From the IMG/VR virus record IMGVR_UViG_3300037502_003250, positions 1-27,558 of that record: a stretch of DNA of 27,558 bases. One strand, written 5' to 3'. Of the stretch, positions 1-6,455 are shown piece by piece. Position numbers and translations under genes: made by a program. The notes beneath the pieces are model-generated. The model saw only the letters and a list, made by a program, of their open reading frames with translations. It was not told where the DNA came from and did not search any database. Position 1 is the stretch's first letter. Every line of letters starts with the position of its first letter. This DNA comes from a virus.

Positions 1-1
1 C

Positions 2-283
2 AGAACGGAATTGGTCCAACGAGTCAACTACACGAAATCCGCTTGGGCGCGTCAATGCGCAGAAAAACGCAACGTTGCTAATTTGCAAGGTGTTTGCATG
101 ACGCAAGACGCAGCCCGGTATCTCTATGGGGTCAAGCACGATAGAAAGCTCGTACCCCTGATTGAAATCGATTCTTCAGAAACACCGGCACCGCTGGTTT
201 CGTTTGCGGTGTCGGTTATGGCTTGGACTGGCCAACCATTCGTCACGCTCGACGTTGCCGATGTGATCCGGTTCGTCGAATAG
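2..283 (+). CDS. Unrecognised protein, partial at the window edge
   Basis: This is the only convincing plus-strand coding frame in the window. The frame is open to the left edge, so the true start probably lies outside, and it ends at TAG 281-283. A possible internal start is ATG at 98, preceded by AAGG. Composition is ordinary for a soluble protein and the codons resemble the neighbours. I recognise no domain. A family-2 repeat lies inside the frame and encodes roughly AEKRNVAN. The gene converges on the minus-strand gene that ends at 285. It could be a chance frame, but no competing minus-strand gene covers the same bases. Confidence 0.5.
   Translation, partial: RTELVQRVNYTKSAWARQCAEKRNVANLQGVCMTQDAARYLYGVKHDRKLVPLIEIDSSETPAPLVSFAVSVMAWTGQPFVTLDVADVIRFVE
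60..84 (+). repeat. Family-2 palindrome, isolated copy
   Basis: An A-tract, a perfect GCAACGTTGC core (69-78) and a T-rich arm. This is the family-2 copy whose core matches the family-1 core exactly, and it lies in the plus-strand gene. Confidence 0.75.
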
Positions 284-284
284 C

Positions 285-428
285 CTACTTGCCCTTGGGC
301 TTCGATTTGCCTGCCTTGCTCAGCGCGATCGCCACGGCTTGCTTCCGAGGCATCGACGGATTCGCTTTAAGTTCCGTCTTTATGTTCGCGCTGATCGTCT
401 TTTGGCTTGAGCCTTTTTTGAGTGGCAT
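285..428 (-). CDS. Small Lys/Ser-rich phage protein (47 aa)
   Basis: This short gene begins [13 protein letters not shown] and ends with a [14 protein letters not shown] segment. I recognise both ends from small basic proteins that recur in many phages, usually starting MPLKKGSS and carrying KQAVAIA. No enzymatic role is known to me. Basic residues are spread throughout and there is no membrane segment. GGAG lies about nine bases upstream of the ATG. It is the last minus-strand gene before the strand switch. The call is by pattern memory, not by alignment. Confidence 0.85.
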   Translation of the reverse strand: MPLKKGSSQKTISANIKTELKANPSMPRKQAVAIALSKAGKSKPKGK

Positions 429-470
429 TTCCGATGCTCCGGTGGTTACTGATCTGACTTGAAAGCCAGA

Positions 471-1154
471 TTATAGCACCTCAAAACCTTTTTCGGTGGT
501 GCGGATCTTCTGTCCGTTTGGTAGACAGTAGCAGCAGTCAGCCACGAGCAAAGTGCGCATTTGATTGAACGCTTGTCGAATCGCTGGCCACTTGCTTCGG
601 TTTGCAAAATTTACGCGATCCTCACCGATCAGGCACCATTCGCTAGCACCTTGCGACCAGTACGCATCGGAAGCCAATCGAGGTTCATCGTCTGAAAGCT
701 TGACCCAGCCGCTTGGTATGTAGTCCTTGGAGCGTGATTCGACCTCCTTCGTCTCGATGCGTCGGCGATACCAATTAGTTCCTTTCTGAGCTTTCTCGTC
801 GTTATTGGCTCGCCATGAGTAGCACCAGCTGTTATCACATGCCCAGAATTCATCGCCCTTCTGCAAATCCTCCGGCGGAAACTTCTCCAGCAACCTCCAC
901 CCTTCGCCGGGATCGGGTTTGTCGAGCCACCATTGCGGAGGATCGTAGACTTGGCATTGTTTCCACCCTTCGGCTCGATCACAGCGAAATAGCCCAGTGT
1001 TCCAACCAATCAGTTTTCTTAGGCACCAAGAGGTTCCTTCGCCATCCCGAAACCTCGCCTCAACCTTCTCGCCTCGCATCACTTTGGCGATGTCCTCGGC
1101 GGTTGCGTCTCGCCAGAATGCTTCGGGTCTTTGCTCCGTCTTTTGTTCACTCAT
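471..1154 (-). CDS. ARFRD-module protein (227 aa), paralogue of the 5624-6205 gene
   Basis: Function is unknown. The start chosen is ATG at 1154 because GAGG lies seven bases upstream; the frame extends to 1178 without a ribosome site. Near the N-terminus it has WRDATAEDIAKVMRGEKVEARFRD followed by a Trp-rich stretch and KQCQVYDP, all shared with the protein at 5624-6205. A second WxxxxxSxW-type half follows (about residues 120-200), so the protein may contain two related modules. It is Trp- and Cys-rich with no signal peptide. It starts eight bases after the stop of the membrane gene at 1163-1513 and is probably cotranscribed with it. Confidence 0.8.
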   Translation of the reverse strand: MSEQKTEQRPEAFWRDATAEDIAKVMRGEKVEARFRDGEGTSWCLRKLIGWNTGLFRCDRAEGWKQCQVYDPPQWWLDKPDPGEGWRLLEKFPPEDLQKGDEFWACDNSWCYSWRANNDEKAQKGTNWYRRRIETKEVESRSKDYIPSGWVKLSDDEPRLASDAYWSQGASEWCLIGEDRVNFANRSKWPAIRQAFNQMRTLLVADCCYCLPNGQKIRTTEKGFEVL

Positions 1155-1162
1155 CACATACC

Positions 1163-1513
1163 TCACTGATATTTCCAATTCGGTTGACGATCGGTTATCC
1201 GGTCAAACCACGCTGTCTGAGCCTTCAGATCGTCGTATTCCTTCAGCAACGTTTCAACGCCACCGAGTTGCATTTGGGTTACTTCCTGGGCCTGTTTTCT
1301 CAGGAATTCTAGTTCGGCTAGATTCTTCTCATTTTGATTCTGTGCCTGCCGGTAGATCCTCGCTGCTTCCCGATACTGATCGGCTGCATACTGAAGCCTA
1401 CGGAAGTGAAACCATATACCGGCAACGGTTCCCAGAAAGATCGTCATCGCAACTGAGCAGGCCAATATAAAGAGGATCGAAACCAACCCGATTCCACCAA
1501 TAAAAGTAGTCAT
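1163..1513 (-). CDS. Single-pass membrane protein with coiled coil (116 aa)
   Basis: Residues 4-35 are strongly hydrophobic (IGLVSILFILACSVAMTIF then a second apolar stretch), giving one or two membrane spans. Residues about 38-100 are rich in Glu, Gln, Arg and Leu with heptad-like spacing (YREAARIYRQAQNQNEKNLAEL), which predicts a coiled coil on the inner side. The layout resembles spanin-like or phage membrane scaffold proteins, but no lysis gene is adjacent and I do not assign a role. The ATG lies inside a family-2 repeat, which in turn sits next to a family-1 palindrome. Confidence 0.8.
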   Translation of the reverse strand: MTTFIGGIGLVSILFILACSVAMTIFLGTVAGIWFHFRRLQYAADQYREAARIYRQAQNQNEKNLAELEFLRKQAQEVTQMQLGGVETLLKEYDDLKAQTAWFDRITDRQPNWKYQ

Positions 1514-1543
1514 GCTTTTTTCTGCGCGCTGGCAACGTTGCCA
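1502..1543 (-). repeat. Composite of family-2 and family-1 palindromes
   Basis: Family 1 is exact at 1530-1543. Family 2 lies at 1502-1524 and contains the start codon of the 1163-1513 gene. The composite fills the gap before that gene. Confidence 0.85.
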
Positions 1544-1544
1544 C

Positions 1545-1787
1545 CTAGAAACCGAACTGGATAGGTAGCCAAATGCGAATTACCCAAAGAAAACCCCGGT
1601 AGTTTCCTTTGCGGAACATGTAAGCACCTTCAGGCACTGTGTCGCTTACCTTGAAAACCCCGAACCGAAAAATATACCAACCCGGAGAATAATGCTGATC
1701 GTTCTTGAAGCTCAACTGAAATACCCACCGACCCAGGCACGCCTTAGCGCTGGGAACGTTCTGCAGATTCTTGACGTAGCGGATCAT
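1545..1787 (-). CDS. Unrecognised aromatic-rich small protein (80 aa)
   Basis: I do not recognise this protein. It is rich in Phe, Tyr, Trp and Gly (WYIFRFGVFKV, GFLWVIRIWLPIQFGF). That suggests a compact beta structure or a membrane-associated C-terminus, but there is no clean transmembrane helix. Its start overlaps the previous gene's stop by four bases, which implies translational coupling. A family-1 palindrome begins directly after its stop. Confidence 0.7.
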   Translation of the reverse strand: MIRYVKNLQNVPSAKACLGRWVFQLSFKNDQHYSPGWYIFRFGVFKVSDTVPEGAYMFRKGNYRGFLWVIRIWLPIQFGF

Positions 1788-2026
1788 TGGATTGGGCCTC
1801 TATCTCTGGCAACGTTGCCACCTTCCAAGTCATCTTCATTATCATCTAGTGCCTGAATCAGAGCGTCGGCAGCTTTCACGGAAAGCTTCGCAATCATCTG
1901 TAAGTCTACCGGGTCAAAAAGCAACCCCTGCATGGCCATCGCCGCGAACAATTCGCGTTTGGTGAGTCCCGCAGACGCACTTATCTTGCCCATCAGCGGA
2001 TAGGCCGCATCATTACCAGTTGTCAT
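1784..2026 (-). CDS. Small phage protein with GLTKRELFAAMAMQGLL motif (80 aa)
   Basis: The central GLTKRELFAAMAMQGLL followed by an alpha-helical VKAADALIQAL segment matches a small family common in phages and prophages, typically T-K-R-E-x-F-A-A-M-A-x-Q-G. No activity is known. The C-terminal tail reads EGGNVARDRG because a family-1 palindrome lies in frame there; homologues as I recall them end soon after the ADALI helix, so the tail looks added. It overlaps the genes on both sides by four bases. Confidence 0.8.
   Translation of the reverse strand: MTTGNDAAYPLMGKISASAGLTKRELFAAMAMQGLLFDPVDLQMIAKLSVKAADALIQALDDNEDDLEGGNVARDRGPIQ
1807..1820 (-). repeat. Family-1 palindrome inside a coding region
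   Basis: Exact copy, read as GGC-AAC-GTT-GCC (GNVA) in the C-terminal tail of the 1784-2026 protein. Confidence 0.9.
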
Positions 2027-2289
2027 TTATTTGACCTTTCCGTGGCAACGTTGCCACTTAAATCGTACACAAAAGAATTGTCACTTACCGATCGACTGCA
2101 GGTCACAAAACCGCAGGCAACTAACGTTTCTAGGTCACGCATCACGGTTCGATTGCAGACCTTGAACCCATGTTTGGAAAGCAGATAAGCACCGACTTTC
2201 TTAATCGTCGATGGACCCTGTTTTTCGAGGCACCGGATGATCGAAAACGACCTTGCTAACTGCTTGCTGAATCGCTCGCGCTTGTTCAT
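2023..2289 (-). CDS. Winged helix-turn-helix DNA-binding protein (88 aa)
   Basis: Residues 13-75 have the pattern of a winged helix: SIIRCLEKQGPSTIKKVGAYL, then a recognition-helix-like NRTVMRDLETLVACGFV and a wing ending FVYDL. RTVMRDLETLVACG resembles the helix pairs of DeoR and ArsR type domains. There is no ligand-binding domain, so it is a small phage regulator at most. The last residues SGNVATERSNK come from an in-frame family-1 palindrome. It overlaps the gene downstream by four bases. Confidence 0.75.
   Translation of the reverse strand: MNKRERFSKQLARSFSIIRCLEKQGPSTIKKVGAYLLSKHGFKVCNRTVMRDLETLVACGFVTCSRSVSDNSFVYDLSGNVATERSNK
2043..2056 (-). repeat. Family-1 palindrome inside a coding region
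   Basis: Exact copy in the GNVA frame, close to the stop codon of the winged-helix gene. Confidence 0.9.
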
Positions 2290-2292
2290 TTC

Positions 2293-2523
2293 CTACCCTC
2301 GGTAATCCGGAACGTCTGATCGCATAATGCTCAATGTCGCCCTGATCCCGCTGATCGATGTTTTATGCCTGCGCGCCCACAAATACTCACCGGCCTGCGT
2401 AGTTCGTAGCAACGTACCAACCTTTGCAACCGCACGTTCAGCTTCCGAGTATGCTTCCCTAATTCTTTTAGCGTCCTCGGCCCTTTGTGAGCTAGAAGCC
2501 TTTTGCTCCCATTCGCTACTCAT
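2293..2523 (-). CDS. Unrecognised helical protein (76 aa)
   Basis: I do not recognise this protein. It is charged and helical (residues 5-45 Glu/Ala/Lys/Arg-rich, AKRIREAYSEAERAVAKV) with a basic C-terminal half. GAGG lies just before the ATG, inside the last codons of the upstream gene, giving an eight-base overlap. No membrane segment or metal site is visible. Confidence 0.7.
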   Translation of the reverse strand: MSSEWEQKASSSQRAEDAKRIREAYSEAERAVAKVGTLLRTTQAGEYLWARRHKTSISGIRATLSIMRSDVPDYRG

Positions 2524-2746
2524 GCTTCCCTCGTCTAAAAAACGGATGATTTAATCCAGCACTAACTACCAACATTCCACGCAAGGCAACTATCGTTTCT
2601 GCGATCGCCGTCCATTCCTTCGAATAGGGGACATACTGGCCTAGATCATTGTCTTTGCGTTCGATAATCTTGACCAATCGACAATGAAGCTTTTTCCGAT
2701 TCATCGCCTGCAAGATTTTTTCGTTGCGTCGTTCCTCGGTGTTCAC
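2516..2746 (-). CDS. Unrecognised small basic protein (76 aa)
   Basis: I do not recognise this protein. The start is GTG at 2746 with AAGG seven bases upstream; a later ATG at residue 15 is possible. The N-terminal 30 residues are strongly basic and helical (NRKKLHCRLVKIIERK). The C-terminal half is mildly hydrophobic (ETIVALRGMLVVSAGL), too short and mixed for a confident membrane helix. It overlaps the next gene by eight bases. Confidence 0.65.
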   Translation of the reverse strand: MNTEERRNEKILQAMNRKKLHCRLVKIIERKDNDLGQYVPYSKEWTAIAETIVALRGMLVVSAGLNHPFFRRGKHE

Positions 2747-2763
2747 GATAGACCTTCATTGCT

Positions 2764-2808
2764 AGACATTAACTGCCTTCGAATAGTACGCCAACTGCTG
2801 ACCGATCA
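2764..2808 (-). pseudogene. Remnant of a duplicated 3' gene end
   Basis: On the minus strand these bases would encode IGQQLAYYS, the same peptide that ends the DUF6884 protein at 3219-3710, and the DNA matches there over about 30 bases with few changes. Here the segment has no start of its own and runs to TAG. It seems to be the leftover end of a duplicated copy whose body is gone. Confidence 0.55.
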
Positions 2809-3222
2809 CGATTCAAGCCTGTGCAACGAGTCGCCGCGAAGATTGAACGGAAGCACCGCACCTTTCGGAAGCACCCAGATCCACCGCATATCGGCAACGT
2901 CAACAATCTCGGACTTCGGCGGAAACACTTCGACGGCGATTCTTTCGGGCCAAAAGTGATCCTTGATTGCTTGGAGATCGTCCCAAGTAATCGGCTTTGC
3001 GTAACCGCGTCCCATCGCTTGTTCCGGAGTCTTGGCGCTTGTGTGCTTAATCGCCACTCGCAGCGTCCCGGCCCATGGTGTGCCGTCGCATCCCGGAGTC
3101 TTGCCTTCCCAAACCTGGACAACAACGCCATTAACTGGATCGGAATATACCAAGGTTGGCGCGTTTCGCCCAAGTGGATACTGCTCTCGCGGGATAAGTT
3201 CTAAAAGTTGTGGGTTGATCAT
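2806..3222 (-). CDS. DUF7694-like phage protein (138 aa)
   Basis: The start at 3222 overlaps the upstream stop as ATGA and has AAGG about 10 bases before it; the open frame extends further but without support. The C-terminal half has the run ITWDDLQAIK, then AVEVFPP, a central VVDVADM-like strand (here IVDVADM) and RWIWVLPKG with LPF. I recognise this order from DUF7694, a small family in phages and mobile elements with no known activity. The N-terminal region has an SDPVNGVVVQV strand and WAGTLRVAI. The protein looks soluble and beta-rich. Confidence 0.7.
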   Translation of the reverse strand: MINPQLLELIPREQYPLGRNAPTLVYSDPVNGVVVQVWEGKTPGCDGTPWAGTLRVAIKHTSAKTPEQAMGRGYAKPITWDDLQAIKDHFWPERIAVEVFPPKSEIVDVADMRWIWVLPKGAVLPFNLRGDSLHRLES

Positions 3223-3710
3223 GCTGCTGGTTCCTTCGAAAAATCCGAGTAGTACGCTAACTGCTGACCGATACCCATTCCAGCAACCGGCTTGATAACC
3301 TGCGCACCGAACATTTCTAGGATCTTGTCTAGCGGCTCGATGTACTTCGACCCGGCATGAAGTTCGATTGCGACTTCCTTCAAGTCCTGTATGTCGTGAT
3401 CGTAGTACAGAGCATCGATCAACTGATTGACTACCGTTACATGCCACGCAGCAACGTCGATCGGTGCCAAGTCGTTAATGGTTTTGTCGTATGGCCTCAG
3501 CGGAGTTGTGGGATTCACCAATCCAGACTTAGCCGACGCGATAAACCATACCAAGCCCCTCGATTCAACGTGGGCTCGCCGCTTCTTGAACAGATCAGAC
3601 GTATAAAGATCCTGGGCCTCAATCCAAGCGTCTCCGTGTTGACCAACTCGCTTTACTTCGACCTTGATCTTAGAGCACCCAACGATTGCAAATAGTTTAC
3701 GCCTTATCAT
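3219..3710 (-). CDS. DUF6884 domain protein (163 aa)
   Basis: The N-terminus reads LFAIVGCSKIK, followed by AQDLYTSDLFKKRRAHVE and then VWFIASAKSGLVNP and LRPYDKTIND. This GCSKxK ... LYxSxLFxKxR ... SAKxGLxxP ... PYDxTL order is the signature I know for DUF6884, found in phages and bacteria and of uncertain activity. Asp, Lys and Cys in these motifs are conserved in the family, which suggests an enzyme. The C-terminal 60 residues end in IGQQLAYYS, repeated as a remnant downstream. Its ATG precedes the next gene with a four-base overlap. Confidence 0.75.
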   Translation of the reverse strand: MIRRKLFAIVGCSKIKVEVKRVGQHGDAWIEAQDLYTSDLFKKRRAHVESRGLVWFIASAKSGLVNPTTPLRPYDKTINDLAPIDVAAWHVTVVNQLIDALYYDHDIQDLKEVAIELHAGSKYIEPLDKILEMFGAQVIKPVAGMGIGQQLAYYSDFSKEPAA

Positions 3711-4087
3711 TCTTCCACCTTAACTCCAAACGGGGTGCCATCGTCGAAAACCTTACGATCAAAGGAAGCTTCCCATGAGTGGCTATGATGGCCGGACTTA
3801 CCGAACGCTGCCGGTGGAAAAGTATTCGACCGATCGTCTTTCCATGACCACCACCGATCCCGATGAGGCTTAAATTCTTCGCCATTCGCAAACGGCCTGT
3901 ACTCCGCTGGCTTCTCGATCTTGCGGATGATGGGAACCTTTCTTATCGTGCGACTTGGGCCTATCGCAAAAGGTTCACCGAGTTGATTCAGGCCAATCTC
4001 TCCCGGTTCTCCAATCCTCAAACAATGCACTAACGCCCACCCATGGGGCACTCCTGGCACGCCGCGAAAACCTTGTTCATTGCTCAT
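3707..4087 (-). CDS. Tandem paralogue A, GFRGVPGVP family (126 aa)
   Basis: The start is ATG at 4087, forming a TAATG junction with the upstream paralogue. It begins GFRGVPGVPHGW, has IIRKIEKPAEYRPFAN and EEFKPH in the middle, and ends DDGTPFGVKVEE. The same three blocks occur in the gene at 4087-4491, and the DNA is nearly identical at both ends, so this is a recent tandem duplication. The centre differs strongly: this copy has a Trp/His/Ser-rich segment. Function is unknown. I see no membrane or catalytic motif. Confidence 0.8.
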   Translation of the reverse strand: MSNEQGFRGVPGVPHGWALVHCLRIGEPGEIGLNQLGEPFAIGPSRTIRKVPIIRKIEKPAEYRPFANGEEFKPHRDRWWSWKDDRSNTFPPAAFGKSGHHSHSWEASFDRKVFDDGTPFGVKVEE

Positions 4088-4491
4088 TATTCCACCTTTA
4101 CTCCAAACGGGGTGCCATCGACGAAAACAAGGCATTCGAAAGCAGCCTGGAACGTGATCCAGCCACCGTAAAGCAGTACCGAGTCGTAGCTGACCCCGAC
4201 AATTGACAGAGTGTCGCCTGAATCCATCTCGCACTCACTTGTTTCTTTCACAACTTCGACACACTTCCCAACATTAGGCTTGAACTCCTCAGCATTCGCA
4301 AACGGTCGATACTTCGCCGGTTGCTCGATCTTGCGTATGATGGGGAAAACATAGGCAGTATTGCGATGGTCCCATTGCTCCACCTGGCCAACCCAGTTCA
4401 AAACAAAATCGCCCGGTTTTGGCTTGCCAAAAAACACCAACTCCCACCCATCGGGCACTCCTGGCACGCCGCGAAAACCTTCGTTACTCAT
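4087..4491 (-). CDS. Tandem paralogue B, GFRGVPGVP family (134 aa)
   Basis: It begins GFRGVPGVPDGWELV and continues KPGDFVLNWVGQ, IIRKIEQPAKYRPFAN, EEFKPN and ends VDGTPFGVKVE. Compared with its neighbour copy, the middle (residues about 75-120) encodes a different strand-rich segment (VVKETSECEMDSGDTLSIVGV). The start overlaps the stop of the membrane mini-gene upstream. I know of similar phage proteins with GW-LV and LN-GQ blocks but no function. Confidence 0.8.
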   Translation of the reverse strand: MSNEGFRGVPGVPDGWELVFFGKPKPGDFVLNWVGQVEQWDHRNTAYVFPIIRKIEQPAKYRPFANAEEFKPNVGKCVEVVKETSECEMDSGDTLSIVGVSYDSVLLYGGWITFQAAFECLVFVDGTPFGVKVE

Positions 4492-4561
4492 CGTTCTTTA
4501 CCCCTGAAAAAAACCAAATCACCAAAAACACCGCCACCAAAAACACCGTTAAAGGTTCCAT
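4484..4561 (-). CDS. Membrane micro-protein (25 aa)
   Basis: The ATG forms a TAATG junction with the stop of the gene at 4561-4773, and its own stop overlaps the start of the next gene (GATGAGTAA). Both ends therefore look translationally coupled. Residues 6-19 are a single hydrophobic helix (VFLVAVFLVIWFF), followed by a charged tail GVKNDE. The DNA contains two copies of a GGTGTTTTTGGTG unit, so part of the helix may come from a short duplication. Phage micro-proteins of this kind often act at the membrane; here that is inference only. Confidence 0.6.
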   Translation of the reverse strand: MEPLTVFLVAVFLVIWFFSGVKNDE

Positions 4562-4773
4562 TAAACCCTCACGACATACCCGGCAAACGCCCAATCGCCA
4601 AGTGGACTGTACAGGCTTGCCGACACTCGAAACAAACCGCGAACCCCGATAAGCCGAAGCGCCCTACGCCCAAGCTCAATCGCTTGCTGTTCGCTCGAAG
4701 CTCGCACCCAGGAATGGCCCAGGATGATGTTTCGATTCTTGCCAGCGTAGGCTGTGACTTTCCATTGATTCAT
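4561..4773 (-). CDS. Unrecognised small protein (70 aa)
   Basis: The start at 4773 forms an ATGA junction with the previous gene, with GAGG upstream; the longer frame to 4818 lacks a ribosome site. The sequence WKVTAYAG, then an Ala/Glu-rich helix (SSEQQAIELGRRALRL), then VRGLFRVSASLYSPLGDW suggests a small alpha/beta fold. I do not recognise a family. Confidence 0.7.
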   Translation of the reverse strand: MNQWKVTAYAGKNRNIILGHSWVRASSEQQAIELGRRALRLIGVRGLFRVSASLYSPLGDWAFAGYVVRV

Positions 4774-4967
4774 CGCTTCGAAACCTCGTTGTTTATGATC
4801 TTTTGAAGATCCTTGCAATCCTTGACAAGATCCTCAGCACGTTCTCTTAGCAAGCCAAGCCAAAGTGGATCTATTGGTTCTTCTAGGATCAAACCTAACG
4901 ATTCCCCGATGCGACTTGCTTGATATTTCATGTCGTCGATTATTTCTTGCCTGCTCAGTTTCGGCAT
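4770..4967 (-). CDS. Unrecognised helical protein (65 aa)
   Basis: A short acidic, helical protein with a clear ribosome site (AAAGGA) before the ATG. Residues 5-30 and 38-62 form two amphipathic helices (DDMKYQASRIGESLGLIL; RERAEDLVKDCKDLQKII). No domain is recognised. It overlaps the next gene by four bases. Confidence 0.7.
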   Translation of the reverse strand: MPKLSRQEIIDDMKYQASRIGESLGLILEEPIDPLWLGLLRERAEDLVKDCKDLQKIINNEVSKR

Positions 4968-5002
4968 GATTATCCTTTCTCATTCATTGCGATTACTGAA
5001 TA

Positions 5003-5464
5003 TCAGTATCGCCTGCCCTCTTTGAACTGCTCGGCATGGAATCGAACTAGCGGATTCGCTGCCGACCAGCTTGGTTTCTTCGGTCGCCACGGCCCGTCCG
5101 GATCATGCCCGATGCGAAAATGATGCTCCCTGCAAAGGGTGATCAGGTTCGCCTCGTCAAGCTCTAGTTCAGGCCTCACATGGAACGGTTCCACGTGATG
5201 TACATTCAATGCCGCCGAGGTTCCGCATGCTTCACATACGGGATACTTTTTCACGAAATTGTTTCTAACCTCTGTCCAGAGGCTCGACCGATCGCCTTCG
5301 GAGATATTCCAGTCGATCGACTCGCGATGTTCTTCAATTGGCTTTGCTGGCTCGGAATTGAAAAAGAACACCGCTGCTATCAACAGGCATGATGCCCAAA
5401 TAACGACGCAAAACGTTATCGTTGCCACGACCGTAAGTAGATAGGCTTCAGATATTTTCATCAC
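5003..5464 (-). CDS. Membrane-anchored HNH endonuclease (153 aa)
   Basis: Residues 8-36 are a strong hydrophobic segment (LLTVVATITFCVVIWASCLL), unusual for an HNH protein. After a polar linker an HNH domain follows: C77-E-A-C80, N-V-H89-H90-V-E-P, N106-L-I-T-L-C111-x-x-H114-H115 and H120. The two CxxC-type pairs would bind structural zinc, and His89/90 and His115 are the candidate catalytic residues. Phage HNH proteins next to terminases can be needed for packaging, but this one is 4 kb away and apparently tied to the membrane. Its start overlaps the upstream gene by 17 bases. The membrane call is from hydrophobicity alone. Confidence 0.85.
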   Translation of the reverse strand: MMKISEAYLLTVVATITFCVVIWASCLLIAAVFFFNSEPAKPIEEHRESIDWNISEGDRSSLWTEVRNNFVKKYPVCEACGTSAALNVHHVEPFHVRPELELDEANLITLCREHHFRIGHDPDGPWRPKKPSWSAANPLVRFHAEQFKEGRRY

Positions 5465-5627
5465 TGCTTTTTTCTATGGGTTCAAGAAAGATTAGATGCT
5501 CGCCCTGCTGACGCATCACGCAGTCTGGATGCAGCTTGCTGATCGCTTCGCTGATCGCTCCGAGCACCGAAACGCTCACCGGCAATTTGATAGCTACTAG
5601 CAACTTGTATTCGGATTCCTGGCTCAT
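5448..5627 (-). CDS. Unrecognised small protein (59 aa)
   Basis: The start at 5627 overlaps the previous stop (ATGA) and is preceded by AAGG. It reads as a small alpha/beta domain (YKLLVAIKLPVSVSVLGAISEAI, HLIFLEP). The C-terminus EPIEKSSDEN is encoded by a family-2-like repeat that runs into the start of the HNH gene. No family is recognised. Confidence 0.7.
   Translation of the reverse strand: MSQESEYKLLVAIKLPVSVSVLGAISEAISKLHPDCVMRQQGEHLIFLEPIEKSSDENI
5461..5478 (-). repeat. Family-2 half element
   Basis: An A6/T6 arm with a shortened core, covering the overlap between the 59-residue gene and the membrane-HNH gene. It is weaker than other copies. Confidence 0.4.
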
Positions 5628-6205
5628 GCCTTTACCTTTGGCCGGTAGAATGTCCATGTTTCGCGCTGCTGCTCACCACGCATGACTGCATCGCAAACCT
5701 TCATACCGATGGTGAAGTTGCAAGAATGAAAATAACCGTCTCGGCTATTCTTGAAGAAGTCCCCTGGTTCGACGATATCCGATCCGAACAACAGCCGTAG
5801 ACCTGCGTTCGGTTCTGGCTTTTCCGGATCATAGACTTGGCAATACTTCCAAGGGCATCCTGTGTCATCAATCCACTTGCTTTCCTCAGTGGAATCGTAT
5901 CCGCCAAGCCATTCGTCTGTTTTTGTCCATTCATCCAAATTATGGTCACGGAACCTTGCCTTCACCTTTTCGCCACAAACAACACTGGCAACATCCTTCG
6001 GCGTCGCATCCCGGTATTCTGAATCGTTAGCAGGCTGGTTTTCTCCTGTCAGGTATTGCTTAACAGTTGACTCAGGCTCGACGGGCTTAAAGTCTTTTTG
6101 ATGTGCCCAAAAGGGCGTACCTTGCGGCCCTTTCATTAGAACAGCACCACAAGGACTATCACCAGCAACTTCACACAACACCCAAACCTTCTCGCCTTTT
6201 TTCAT
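5624..6205 (-). CDS. ARFRD-module protein (193 aa), paralogue of the 471-1154 gene
   Basis: It begins with a beta-rich segment about 50 residues long that is not in the paralogue (KKGEKVWVLCEVAG). Then come YRDATPKDVASVVCGEKVKARFRD, W-D-x-x-W-L-G-G-Y, and WKYCQVYDPEKP, all aligning by eye with the protein at 471-1154. The C-terminal segment GLRLLFGSDIVEPGDFF parallels the paralogue's WRLLEKFPPEDLQKGDEF. Function is unknown. GGAGG precedes the ATG, and the first 35 bases overlap the gene upstream. Confidence 0.8.
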   Translation of the reverse strand: MKKGEKVWVLCEVAGDSPCGAVLMKGPQGTPFWAHQKDFKPVEPESTVKQYLTGENQPANDSEYRDATPKDVASVVCGEKVKARFRDHNLDEWTKTDEWLGGYDSTEESKWIDDTGCPWKYCQVYDPEKPEPNAGLRLLFGSDIVEPGDFFKNSRDGYFHSCNFTIGMKVCDAVMRGEQQRETWTFYRPKVKA

Positions 6206-6455
6206 CTTTGAACCTCCAAATTAACTTTCCATCCTCGACCGACAATTGACCGAGGCCCCATTTGTACTCGTAAAGCTCGACAACACTCCGCAGCGTTTCC
6301 ACTAGATCGACAAATCTAGCCGCTGGATGCAGCCGCCCGACACCGCATAGCGTCTCATTGAATGCACACAGCACCCTGGAATCGACCATACGCTCAATCG
6401 AACAACGCCACGCGCCAAGCTCGTGGACGAAATACAAGGTAAAAACTGCTTTCAT
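6171..6455 (-). CDS. Unrecognised protein (94 aa)
   Basis: The start at 6455 forms an ATGA junction with the GNAT gene; the frame extending to 6518 overlaps that gene without need. It has a strand-rich N-terminus (VFTLYFVHELGAWRCSIERMV) and a helical segment ARFVDLVETLRSVVELYEY. No domain is recognised, and there is no signal or membrane segment. Confidence 0.65.
   Translation of the reverse strand: MKAVFTLYFVHELGAWRCSIERMVDSRVLCAFNETLCGVGRLHPAARFVDLVETLRSVVELYEYKWGLGQLSVEDGKLIWRFKDEKRREGLGVV

Noticed and set aside
815-1312. Long plus-strand frames over the ARFRD gene
   Set aside because: Shadow frames of a supported minus-strand gene, Ser/Arg-rich with no start site.
2769-3173. 134-codon frame overlapping the DUF7694-like gene
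   Set aside because: Shadow frame; the recognised motifs are in the other frame.
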